Shown: piece after piece, positions 11,432-21,300 of the stretch
Layout: every line of letters starts with the position of its first letter
Position numbering within the stretch: the first letter of the stretch is position 1
NCBI GenBank assembly: GCA_009746045.1
Contig: RPFO01000219.1
Location: forward strand, 1,022,501-1,086,500
Length of the DNA: 64,000 nucleotides
Reading direction: 5' to 3'
DNA from: Mesostigma viride
Lineage: Eukaryota; Streptophyta; Mesostigmatophyceae; Mesostigmatales; Mesostigmataceae
Position numbers and translations under genes: made by a program
The notes under the pieces: model-generated
What the model was told of the DNA's origin: nothing
The model's input: only the letters and a program-made list of their open reading frames with translations
Databases searched by the model: none

Positions 11432-12838
11432 ATGGCGGAATACGACTCATCCCAGCAATCACAAGCGTCCGCGGCCCTGCACCAACTCGCTGACGAAGCC
11501 ATGGCGTCATTGGAAACACCCTTGCACGCTATGCCGGACGCCACTGTCAGCATCCAGCCGCTCCACTCCACCGCTCCGCCGAACAGCGACCTTGCCATGG
11601 ATACCCGCGAGGAGGCCTTTTCTGCCGAGGAAGCTGCCGCATTTTTACCTGGCAAATGGCCAGGCCTTAACGCCATCATGCGCCTGTCCCGAGCTGCCGC
11701 CCTCACCATCCTGCACCTGGCTGCCGAGAAAAAGTGCGAGATCCGGGACTGCAACCAACAGGTTACCCACCTGTCGGACTTTCTCCACGACGACCCCGAC
11801 GACACTGACCTCTGCCTCGCAGTCTGGTGGACGTGCTCCCGTCTTTCCGACAGCGCCCTTGAGCGCTTTGTCATGGCCTCTCTGGACCTGGGAGCCGACC
11901 CCACTGTTGCGGCCGCCATCAACATCACCGCCAAGCAAGTCGCCAATACGTGCTTCGATCGCCTCCCTCCCCTCCTCAACGCTGCCCTCAACCCTGTCCA
12001 CAACCACCTCGCCACCCACCACGCCCATTCCTCACACGCCGACACCTCCATCCACTCCGCCATCACCCACATTGCAGCAGGGCTGCAGCAGCAGCAGCAG
12101 CTCCTCCACCAGCTCCAGCAACAACTTGCCGCCTCCATAACTCCTGCCAAGACCACCTATGCCGCCACGCTTCAGAACCCTACGGAGCTCATCAACGAAA
12201 TCAAAACAGCCGTCAAGGCCAGCACAAGGGATGCTATGCACGAACCCATTCGCTCATGCAGTATTGTGGTACGTGGCGTCCCCTCGAACGTCAACGATGC
12301 ACGCCTGGGCACCTACCTCCGGGGCGACCCCTTCCTGGGGAAGCTCGGCGTGGCCCAAAGCGTCGTCATCAAAACGGCACGACGGCTCGGCGGCCCCACC
12401 GCCCCTGTCTTGGTGGAATTCCACCGCAAGGAGGACAAACTGCAGGTGCAGAAGGCCCGCCGGAACCTCCACGATACCCAACTGAGCATCGACGATTACT
12501 ATACCCCGGAGCAGCTTGAGGCCCGGGCTGCCGCTTTGAACCGGCCGGAGGTCCACGAGGCTCGGGCAGCCAAGCAGGCCAACCCGCAACTACGGTGCAG
12601 CATCTATGCCCGCCTCTTTAATGGCGTCTTCATCGTCCGCATTAACGGCCAGGACCTTCCTCCAATGACGGCGACCCCCATGGATACCGCCGTGCCAGCG
12701 CCCCAGCCCCCCTGCTCGGCCCCCGCCGTCACCGCCATCGCCACCGGCATCGACGGTCACCTGCTCCCCAGCACGTGTGGGGATCCGCCGGGGCAACTTC
12801 AGCTCAGGTATGGCTGCCAGGCTTGGCCGTCCCCCTAA
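11432..12838 (+). CDS. LINE ORF1 protein, 468 aa
   Basis: The first ATG after the monomers (MAEYDSSQQ) opens an intact frame to TAA at 12838; the longer upstream extension lies in the monomer repeat and has no ATG. The N-terminal half is Ala/His-rich, with a Gln-rich stretch near residues 215-230 that could be helical. Residues about 275-350 resemble the RRM-like domain of L1 ORF1 (CSIVVRGVPSN, then APVLVEFHRKEDKLQ). A basic, alanine-rich segment follows. In L1-type elements this protein binds element RNA and forms the ribonucleoprotein needed for retrotransposition. Only 60 bases separate it from ORF2. Family assignment is from context and the RRM-like core; the exact clade is not resolved. 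Confidence 0.7.
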   Translation: MAEYDSSQQSQASAALHQLADEAMASLETPLHAMPDATVSIQPLHSTAPPNSDLAMDTREEAFSAEEAAAFLPGKWPGLNAIMRLSRAAALTILHLAAEKKCEIRDCNQQVTHLSDFLHDDPDDTDLCLAVWWTCSRLSDSALERFVMASLDLGADPTVAAAINITAKQVANTCFDRLPPLLNAALNPVHNHLATHHAHSSHADTSIHSAITHIAAGLQQQQQLLHQLQQQLAASITPAKTTYAATLQNPTELINEIKTAVKASTRDAMHEPIRSCSIVVRGVPSNVNDARLGTYLRGDPFLGKLGVAQSVVIKTARRLGGPTAPVLVEFHRKEDKLQVQKARRNLHDTQLSIDDYYTPEQLEARAAALNRPEVHEARAAKQANPQLRCSIYARLFNGVFIVRINGQDLPPMTATPMDTAVPAPQPPCSAPAVTAIATGIDGHLLPSTCGDPPGQLQLRYGCQAWPSP

Positions 12839-12898
12839 TAAATTCGTTCGCTTTGCACCTGAGCCGGAGCCCGCGCTGCGAACCCTTCTCTCCTATCA

Positions 12899-15800
12899 AT
12901 GACGACGCTCGCGGCCCCGCGGCTCCGCGGCTCTAGCAGTGGGATCTGCCTAACTCCCCTTCCCGCCCCTTTGCCTTCGCAGCCCTCGGGCTGTCGGAGA
13001 GAGAGCAACGGGTCGGCAGTGAGCCAGGTTAGCCCCGCCTCGCGCGGCCGCCTCCGAAACCTCCTCAGACTGCACGCATTTCTTATGCGTGCAGACGCAA
13101 ACTCATTCTACCTGGCCACCCGAGCCAACCGTCGGCGTCGCCTCGACGCGTTGGCAGGAAGAATCGAAATGGTGATTGAAAGCATAAGTCCCCAACCCGC
13201 CCCCCCTACCCCACCACCTCCACCCCCACCCCCATCACCACCCTGCTCCATCTCCGCCCCCACCCCCGCCTGCACCCCCCTTTTCGGTCAACGCGCGCCC
13301 TTGGTCATCGCCACCTTCAACGCCCGCACGCTCCAGCCCGACGCTGACCGCTGTCACTGCCTGCGCAGTGACGACTGTCAGTGCCATCGAGTCTCCAATC
13401 TTATTGGTTTCTGCATCGACAATAATATCGCCATCCTGGGAATCCAAGAACACAGGCGCACTGCATCGGCCCGCGGATCAACTGCCCTTGTTGCTGACGA
13501 CATCGACGGCTGGCGGTTCTACTACGGAGGCGGCGACGGCACCGGGAACGGGGGCGTCGGTCTCCTCTGCTCCCCGCTCGCCGTACGCCACATGGGCGAA
13601 CCCCAGCTGGTCAACGCTCGGCTCCTCGTGGCCACTTTTCATTCGATGGAGGGCCACTCGACCTACGCCCTGACGGTGGGCGTTGGTTACGCACCCCACT
13701 CCGGCCACCCAGAACAAGACCGCAAGGACTTCTTTGCAGCGCTGGAGAACCTGGCGAACGGCATCCCTGGTCGCAACTACCTCGCTCTGCTGCTGGACGC
13801 CAACGCCACGCTACCACCGGGTACTGGCGGATGTCAGCACGCCCCCAACGGTACGGTCTCCAATGCCAACACCGAACTTTTTGCTGATTTGCTTACGACA
13901 TGCGATTTGGTCACTGCCAACACCCGCTTTCCACATAGTCCAGATGCTTTGGTCACACACACCTCGCCAACTGGCACTGAACGCTGCATTGACTATGTTG
14001 TAATGCGCAAGCGTCATCAAGGATCTGTACTAGCTGCTCGCTCGCATGTGATCCCCCTGGTGCGCTCCGATCATCGCATCGTCACCGCCCGCATCCGCCT
14101 GCGATTCCCCTCGCCCTTTCGTAAGCACGTGGCACCACCTGATTTGCGCACACTTCAGTTGCTCGAGAAATCTGACGACGCTCTGGAGGACTTCCCTGAA
14201 AAACGCGCCCACAAGCGCGCCGCAGAGGCGTTCGTCGACGCGCTGGACATCCCGGCCAGCCACGCCCAGCTGTTCGCTGCCGGCCCGGCATCGGCCCTTC
14301 GGCACCTCGCTGACAAGCTGCCCGCGGCCGGGGCCCTACTGCCCCCCCGCCGCCCGCCCCGCTTCACCAGCCTGCACCGGCTCCCCGCCGTCATCCAGGC
14401 CCGGCAAGCCCTGCGCGACAACCGCGACCCCGCCCGCTACGCCCGCCTCAAAGCCGATTACCACTCGGCCATCCGGCAGGCGACCAAGGAGCAGGAGGAC
14501 CTTCATGTCCGCGAGTACTTCGCCCACCTCAAGGACCAGCACGGCAAGTACGCCTGGACCCGCCTGCGTCACGCCCAACGGCCCGCCGGCGGCGCGCAGC
14601 CGGCGCCGCGGACGCTCTCTGGCTCACCGCAGCAGCAGCTCAACCAGTGGTATTCCTCCCAGTCCCGGCTGCTCGGCGCCCCCCCGCCGCCTCCGCCGCT
14701 TGGCCCTCTGGCGGCCGCACGCCTGGCAGTAGCACCGGCGGACGTCCCTGCGCCGCCCACGCCGCCCGCCGCTGAGCAGGACTACACGTACCCAGCCCTG
14801 ACGGAACCCCTGGCCCACCCCAACGAGCTCCCGCCGTTCACCGAGCTCGAGCTGAGCACCGCCGCCAAGCAACTCCGCTTCTATGCTGCCGTTGGACCTG
14901 ACCAGCTCCCAGCCCCGGTGATTAAGCTGACGGCGCTCACGGGGTTCCTGCTTGACGTCTGCAACCGGATCCTGCTTGCCGACGCGCCGCCGATTCCTGA
15001 GTGGCAGCACAGCTACCGTATTATGCTGTACAAAAACAAAGGTTCCCCTGACGACCCCGCCAACTACAGAGGAGTCTGCATCCAGAGCGCCGCACTTAAG
15101 TTGTTCATGCGCATGATCCTCAACCGCCTTCGTTCTGCTCTCGACTGTCACCTTGGGGAAAGTCAAATGGGCTTCCGTCCTGGGCGCAACACCGTCATGG
15201 CCATCTTCGTCGCGCGTCGCCTCTTCGAGGAAATCGCTCTCCTGCAACCTGGTGAGTTTCCCGCCATCCTGATCTTCGTCGACTTCATCAAGGCTTTTGA
15301 TTCTGTCCTCTGGGACGCTCTATGGGCTGTACTTGCTCGCGCTCGCGTCCCCACTCCCCTGATTACCGTCATCCGCACGCTGTATGAGGGGTCCACCACT
15401 TCGGTGCGCACTCAGCACGGCATAACCCCGCCCTGCCCACTGCAGACCGGCGTCTGGCAGGGTTGCGTCCTGTCGCCGTACCTGTTTATTATTGTAGTGG
15501 ATTATGTTATGCGCCAGGCACGTGCTCGCTTTGCTAGCATTGCAGGCCGTGCCCCTGGCCTAGCGATCACGAACGAGCTTGGGGAAGGGGGGCCGACTAA
15601 CAAGCAGAATTTACTAGCTGACCTCATTTATGCCGACGACATCACGCTCATCGAGAAGCCGGAGTCTGCCCAACTTTGGCTGGACTGCCTGGCGCTCGAG
15701 GCTCGGGCGGTTGGTCTAGAAATCAGCCCCAAAACGGAGGCCCTGGCCCTCGGCATGGCAGGGCCCCCACCCACACTCCGCCTCTTAGACGATGCCGAGG

Positions 15801-16531
15801 TCAACTACCCTACTTCAGGCCGCTTCAAGCTGCTCGGCAGTTGGCTTCCTGACTGCGAGGACGACATGACGACACGGATCGGCATGGCGTGGGCGCACCT
15901 CCATGACCACCGCCGCTGGTGGAGCAACCCCGCCCTACCCCGGATCGTCAAGCGTGACCTCTTCAAGGTCGTCATTCTGACGATCCTGACCTACGGCGCC
16001 GAGACGTGGACACTGATGCAGGAGCTGGAGCAACGACTCGACGGCGCCGTCACCAAGATGCTGCGCAAGGCCCTTAACATCCCCTTTGGTTTGCACATTA
16101 GTAATGAGGATTTGTACGCTGATTTGCCCTATGTTTCCCACATTATTAGGCACAGGCGCCTGGGCCTAGCCGGGCACCTGGCCCGCACAGATCAGGTAGA
16201 TACATCAGATAGACTAGCTGGCACCAAGCCCGCCCAGCCTGGGCGATATGTCCTCACCTGGCGTGCCCCCGGCCGCGCGCGGCAGGGCCGCCACCCGTGG
16301 ACTTTTCGTGATAGACTCGGCATGGACATGTGCTACACTAGACGTGACGGGCTCACCCCCGGGCAGCCTCCTGGTTTGTCTGTAATATGGAGGCAGATGG
16401 TGCGCAAGGATAGATGGCAAGTAGTGATGAAGGAGACCACCCCCAAGCCTGTGGGGGCTCCGCGTGTGACCAAGTATGGCATTCATAGCGATTCGGGCCG
16501 CGGTGCCCACACCCCTGTAACTAGGACCTAG
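12899..16531 (+). CDS. LINE ORF2: AP endonuclease and reverse transcriptase
   Basis: The ORF encodes an intact 1210-residue protein with ATG at 12899 and TAG at 16531. After a proline-rich linker, an AP-endonuclease-like domain runs from about residue 134 (VIATFNARTL) through LLLDANA to SDHRIVTARI (about 390). The reverse transcriptase starts near 670: YKNKGSPDDPANYRGV, GFRPGRNT, the catalytic strand IFVDFIKAFDSV, QTGVWQGCVLSP and YADD at about 911. The C-terminal region (YGAETWTL, NEDLYADLPY, GHLAR) is typical of algal and protist LINE proteins. The enzyme nicks DNA and copies its RNA at the nick by target-primed reverse transcription. All catalytic motifs look intact. No RNase H domain was recognised. 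Confidence 0.93.
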   Translation: MTTLAAPRLRGSSSGICLTPLPAPLPSQPSGCRRESNGSAVSQVSPASRGRLRNLLRLHAFLMRADANSFYLATRANRRRRLDALAGRIEMVIESISPQPAPPTPPPPPPPPSPPCSISAPTPACTPLFGQRAPLVIATFNARTLQPDADRCHCLRSDDCQCHRVSNLIGFCIDNNIAILGIQEHRRTASARGSTALVADDIDGWRFYYGGGDGTGNGGVGLLCSPLAVRHMGEPQLVNARLLVATFHSMEGHSTYALTVGVGYAPHSGHPEQDRKDFFAALENLANGIPGRNYLALLLDANATLPPGTGGCQHAPNGTVSNANTELFADLLTTCDLVTANTRFPHSPDALVTHTSPTGTERCIDYVVMRKRHQGSVLAARSHVIPLVRSDHRIVTARIRLRFPSPFRKHVAPPDLRTLQLLEKSDDALEDFPEKRAHKRAAEAFVDALDIPASHAQLFAAGPASALRHLADKLPAAGALLPPRRPPRFTSLHRLPAVIQARQALRDNRDPARYARLKADYHSAIRQATKEQEDLHVREYFAHLKDQHGKYAWTRLRHAQRPAGGAQPAPRTLSGSPQQQLNQWYSSQSRLLGAPPPPPPLGPLAAARLAVAPADVPAPPTPPAAEQDYTYPALTEPLAHPNELPPFTELELSTAAKQLRFYAAVGPDQLPAPVIKLTALTGFLLDVCNRILLADAPPIPEWQHSYRIMLYKNKGSPDDPANYRGVCIQSAALKLFMRMILNRLRSALDCHLGESQMGFRPGRNTVMAIFVARRLFEEIALLQPGEFPAILIFVDFIKAFDSVLWDALWAVLARARVPTPLITVIRTLYEGSTTSVRTQHGITPPCPLQTGVWQGCVLSPYLFIIVVDYVMRQARARFASIAGRAPGLAITNELGEGGPTNKQNLLADLIYADDITLIEKPESAQLWLDCLALEARAVGLEISPKTEALALGMAGPPPTLRLLDDAEVNYPTSGRFKLLGSWLPDCEDDMTTRIGMAWAHLHDHRRWWSNPALPRIVKRDLFKVVILTILTYGAETWTLMQELEQRLDGAVTKMLRKALNIPFGLHISNEDLYADLPYVSHIIRHRRLGLAGHLARTDQVDTSDRLAGTKPAQPGRYVLTWRAPGRARQGRHPWTFRDRLGMDMCYTRRDGLTPGQPPGLSVIWRQMVRKDRWQVVMKETTPKPVGAPRVTKYGIHSDSGRGAHTPVTRT

Positions 16532-16639
16532 ATAGCTTATACCATCCATTCCATCCCATGTTCCCCTCCCACTGAGGACTTATGCTCACGTGACGCAGTC
16601 ACGTGTCTATTAATTAATTAATTAATTAACCTGACCAAC

Positions 16640-17015
16640 CCCGCATTCCTCAAAGTAGCACTTGTTGCCTATTCTCATTATGCGAATCACATGATTAGGA
16701 TCTGCTTCACGATTGCTATTGCTCGAGATTCAATTAAGAATGATTGAGATCAATAAATGATGAACCAAATAAACCAAATTAGGCCACTTGACAAGTTCAT
16801 GATCCATTTAAATTGTACAATTAAGCGATTAATTAATTCATAAATCATACATTACATGGGATACCCCCGTCGACGAGCTAGTGGTACGTACAATGAAACA
16901 TTTGAGTTTGTAACATGTCTCCATGGATATATACATGTATGCTGGACCTCGCGCATCTCAGCCCTCTAAGAAATGTTATTTGAACTCAGGTCTAGATCTA
17001 AATATATACATGACT
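16640..17015. other. AT-rich spacer, no gene seen
   Basis: An AT-rich stretch between the LINE tail and the 170-bp array. I see no open frame or repeat that I can support. Confidence 0.4.
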
Positions 17016-18273
17016 AAAACATGCGTGGACGATAGGAATTATAGCACCGGCGGGCTTCAAAGTGCCGGACGGCAGGCGGTACCACCATTCCGTGGCAGCT
17101 TGGCCCAGTTTGCTACCGGCTGGCACACGTTTTCAGTGAATTTTGGGCTCCAGATTTAAATGCAACGTGCGGTTTGAGGCAGGGGAAAACATGCGTGGAC
17201 GATAGGAATTATAGCACCGGCGGGCTTCAAAGTGCCGGACGGCAGGCGGTACCACCATTCCGTGGCAGCTTGGCCCAGTTTGCTACCGGCTGGCACACGT
17301 TTTCAGTGAATTTTGGGCTCCAGATTTAAATGCAACGTGCGGTTTGAGGCAGGGGAAAACATGCGTGGACGATAGGAATTATAGCACCGGCGGGCTTCAA
17401 AGTGCCGGACGGCAGGCGGTACCACCATTCCGTGGCAGCTTGGCCCAGTTTGCTACCGGCTGGCACACGTTTTCAGTGAATTTTGGGCTCCAGATTTAAA
17501 TGCAACGTGCGGTTTGAGGCAGGGGAAAACATGCGTGGACGATAGGAATTATAGCACCGGCGGGCTTCAAAGTGCCGGACGGCAGGCGGTACCACCATTC
17601 CGTGGCAGCTTGGCCCAGTTTGCTACCGGCTGGCACACGTTTTCAGTGAATTTTGGGCTCCAGATTTAAATGCAACGTGCGGTTTGAGGCAGGGGAAAAC
17701 ATGCGTGGACGATAGGAATTATAGCACCGGCGGGCTTCAAAGTGCCGGACGGCAGGCGGTACCACCATTCCGTGGCAGCTTGGCCCAGTTTGCTACCGGC
17801 TGGCACACGTTTTCAGTGAATTTTGGGCTCCAGATTTAAATGCAACGTGCGGTTTGAGGCAGGGGAAAACATGCGTGGACGATAGGAATTATAGCACCGG
17901 CGGGCTTCAAAGTGCCGGACGGCAGGCGGTACCACCATTCCGTGGCAGCTTGGCCCAGTTTGCTACCGGCTGGCACACGTTTTCAGTGAATTTTGGGCTC
18001 CAGATTTAAATGCAACGTGCGGTTTGAGGCAGGGGAAAACATGCGTGGACGATAGGAATTATAGCACCGGCGGGCTTCAAAGTGCCGGACGGCAGGCGGT
18101 ACCACCATTCCGTGGCAGCTTGGCCCAGTTTGCTACCGGCTGGCACACGTTTTCAGTGAATTTTGGGCTCCAGATTTAAATGCAACGTGCGGTTTGAGGC
18201 AGGGGAAAACATGCGTGGACGATAGGAATTATAGCACCGGCGGGCTTCAAAGTGCCGGACGGCAGGCGGTACC
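17016..18273 (+). repeat. Seven identical 170-bp monomers plus a partial
   Basis: Units starting ATGCGTGGACGATAGG lie at 17021, 17191, 17361, 17531, 17701, 17871, 18041 and 18211, exactly 170 bases apart. The first seven look identical base for base by eye. The eighth stops at about 18273, where GGTACC passes into the GC-rich leader of the retroelement. Exact identity points to recent amplification or gene conversion. The position, directly upstream of the ORF, suggests promoter monomers of the retroelement. Confidence 0.95.
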
Positions 18274-18387
18274 GCGACCGCAGCGCGTTGGGGGGCTGCC
18301 GCCCCCCAAACCCCCCGCGTGGGGGGCTCCGCCCCCCACACCCCCCGCCCCCCCCCTCGGTGGCTGCCACGCCTGCCCTGATTGTTC

Positions 18388-21300
18388 ATGGACGACCCAC
18401 GACCCCCTTCGCCCAACGGCTCCCCCGCTCCCCGGTTGGCGCCTCGGCGGTCCTCTCGGCTTGCGGCCCTTCTTGCGGAGGTGGGCGACCCGGCTGCGGG
18501 GGGCTCGGGCGCCCCGGTCTCCCCCTCCTTGGTCTGCGAGGTCTGCCGGAGCGGGCACCGCGGGCACCACATGTTAGTTTGTGATGCTTGCAATTCCGGG
18601 TGGCACTTGCAGTGTCTTACTCCCCGGCTCTACCGGGTCCCGCCGGGCTCCTGGACGTGCCCGCGCTGTCCCCCCCGGCGGGCCCCCGGGCTGCCCTCCC
18701 CGCTGGGTGCTCCGGCCCCCTGCCCCGTGTGCCCCCCTGCCGAGGCCCTCGGGGCGGGCCGTGGCCTGCCCGATGGGGCCGCCGTTGCTCGGGCCCTGGC
18801 GCCCTCGGCCCCGGGGCCCCACCCGTCGCCTGGCCCCGCCGACGGGGGCGCGGCGCTGTCGCCTGGGCTGGGCCCGGCCGACCCCCGGCGGGCCTGGCGA
18901 CCCCGGCGCCCGCCCCCGGCCCCTCGCTCCCCGACGCTCTGGCCTCCCTTCCCCCGGCCGCGGTTGGCCACCCAGCCGCCACCCCCGTCCTTGCCGCGTG
19001 GGACGGCGGCCCCCGGGCCCACGCGTTCACCTCGTGGCCGCCCTCGCACATTGTCGGCGTGGTGGGCCGCGCCACCTTTTCTTGGGCGTACTGCCCTTTG
19101 TTGCTGGACGCGGTCGGGTTGGAGGCCGCCTTCCCCTCGCTCCCTAGGCCCCCGGCCTTCCTGGCCCTAGTTGCGCAGGTGCGGGCGACATTTCTTTCCG
19201 CCGCCCCCCGGTGACGGCCTCGACTCTTTGGGGGTATGTCTTGGAAGGATATCACGCCGGCTGCCGGCTGCCGTGGCATCTCCCGGCCGCCCGGCAGGAA
19301 GAGCTGCTTTCCCTGGACGAGCGGGTGGGTCAGGAGGTGGTCGAGTTCGTCACGGCGGTGGCTCGAGACGCACAGGTCTCGGTGCGGGCGGCCTACCTCG
19401 CGGGCGGCGCCGACCTGGGCCTCATGTCCCCGCGGCAGCTTCGCCTCTTCTTGGACGCCCAGGCCCCGCCTCCCGGCCCGGTTGCCAGTGGGGGCTTTCT
19501 CATCACCTCCCTCAGCCTGGCGCAGGCCGCCATGCTGCGTGTGGAGTTCGGGGCCCCCATCGCGGTTCAGGGCGGCCAGGCCATCTTGGTGGACTCGGCC
19601 GGGCGCGCCCAGCCCCTAACCGCGGGGACGCCTGTTTCTGCCTTCCTCCACGACATCCTGGAGTTGGCAGGCATCCCGCACGAATGGCACCCCGCGGCTG
19701 ACCAACCGGTCGGCATCCTCTCGCGCGCCCAGATTGCTGCTCTCCCGGGTTGCTGGGAGGCCGGCTGGGACCCGCCCCCCCCTCATGTCCGGTCCCTTCT
19801 GGAGGGGGACGACCCCGAGTCGGGCTCCTGTGCCATCTGCCTTGAGCCCTTCCGGCCGGGGGATGGCTTGTGTCGCCTGCCCGCGTGCGGCCACACATTC
19901 CATCAAGCGTGCATCGCGCGCAGCTTGCTCCACTCCGTGCCGCGCTGCCCGTTGTGCCGGGCTGTTGTGCCGCCCCCTGGGACTGCGCTTCCTCTCGGCC
20001 CGCCCCCGGTCTCGCTGGGTCCCCTGCCGGGTCCCCACCGGGCCCCGGGGCCAGCTGCCTCCCCGACCCCTCGGCCGCCGCCCCCGGCCTCGTTGCCGGG
20101 GCCTGGGGTGGTCGCGGGCGCGCTGGCGAGTCCCCCTGGGAGGGGCGCCGGCGTTCTCGATCCCCCTCCGCTGGGGGTCTCCCCGGTGGGCACTGCCTCC
20201 TCCGTGGCCCCGGCGGGCTGCCGGGCGCTGGTCGGGTCGTGGTGCGCGCGCCTGCCGGCCCGGCTGGGGAGACGCCGCAGGCCCCACGTCCTGCCTTTGC
20301 TGGCGCCGCTCCCCGCCACTCAGCGCCCGCCGACGGCCTTCACCGGTGTGCCGTGCTGCTTCCCACGGGGTCCCCGTGTGCTGGTGTGTTCCACAACCGT
20401 AACCTCCTCTGCCAGCACCTTCGCGCTGTGCACCCCGATCTCGGCGCGGCGGATCTGCAGGCCATGAGCTGTTACCGGTGCCCGGAAGCTCACTGCCAGC
20501 GGGTGTACTCCATTCACGGGCGCGCTCAGCACGCGCGCGCCTGTGTTGCTCAACGGCCCCTCAACCGGCCAGCAGTCCCGGCCCCCTCCCCCCCTCCCGC
20601 CTCGGCTCCCACCGGCTCCCAGCCCCCGCCGCCCGACTACTCGGCCAGTTGGCGTTGGCTTGACACGGTTCCCTGGGATGCATGCGCCATCAACCCGACG
20701 TCTACCCTGACCGACCTCCCCCACCGCGCGCGTAGCCTTTTCGCGCAATGTGCAATCGTTTCTCTCCGGCGCATGCACGCCGCTCCGGACGACCCGCTGG
20801 GCTTTAAACTGCACATGGTGACCCCCCGCCTGCTCCTCACCCCTCTCGGGCGTGGTGTGCGCGGCCTCCAGGGTGCGGTTATTGCCCGTTGCCGACGCTT
20901 TCTGCAGGGGGACTGGGAGGGGCTGTTTGGCGTGCCGCCCCCGCGCACGGCCCGGCTGTCGGGGGAGGTCAACTTCGAGCGGGTGGCCGCCGACGTCATC
21001 CGCCTCGTCCGCGAGGGGCAGCTCAGCCGGGCCATGACCCGCTTGGAAATGGCCAAGCTGGCCCCCGCCAATGCGGCTACCCTGGCGGCCTTGGAGGCTC
21101 TTCACCCTGCGGAGCCCGGATTCCAGCTGCCCGTGCCGGACCCCCTGCCGGCCCCCCTCCGGCTGGACCGCGACTGCTTCCTGGAGGTGATGCGTGCGGT
21201 CCCGCGGGCTTCCTCTACCGGGCCGTCGGGCTGGCGCTACGAGCACTTGGAGGTCCTGGTGGGGCATGGGGGCGAGGACATTCTCTTTGACACCCTCATT

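Larger units (their letters stand above)
10916..16636 (+). mobile_element. APE-type LINE, apparently full length
   Basis: The element comprises tandem 5' monomers, ORF1, a 60-base gap, ORF2 and a short 3' UTR ending in (TTAA)n at about 16610-16636. Both ORFs are uninterrupted, so it may be active. A second copy of its 3' end is present at 45455-46337 with the same TTAA-type tail, which defines the 3' terminus. The 5' boundary is taken as the first monomer. I could not define a target-site duplication. Confidence 0.75.

Noticed and set aside
17021-18273. Centromeric satellite reading of the 170-bp array
   Set aside because: Not excluded, but only seven copies exist and they abut a retroelement leader, so promoter monomers fit better.
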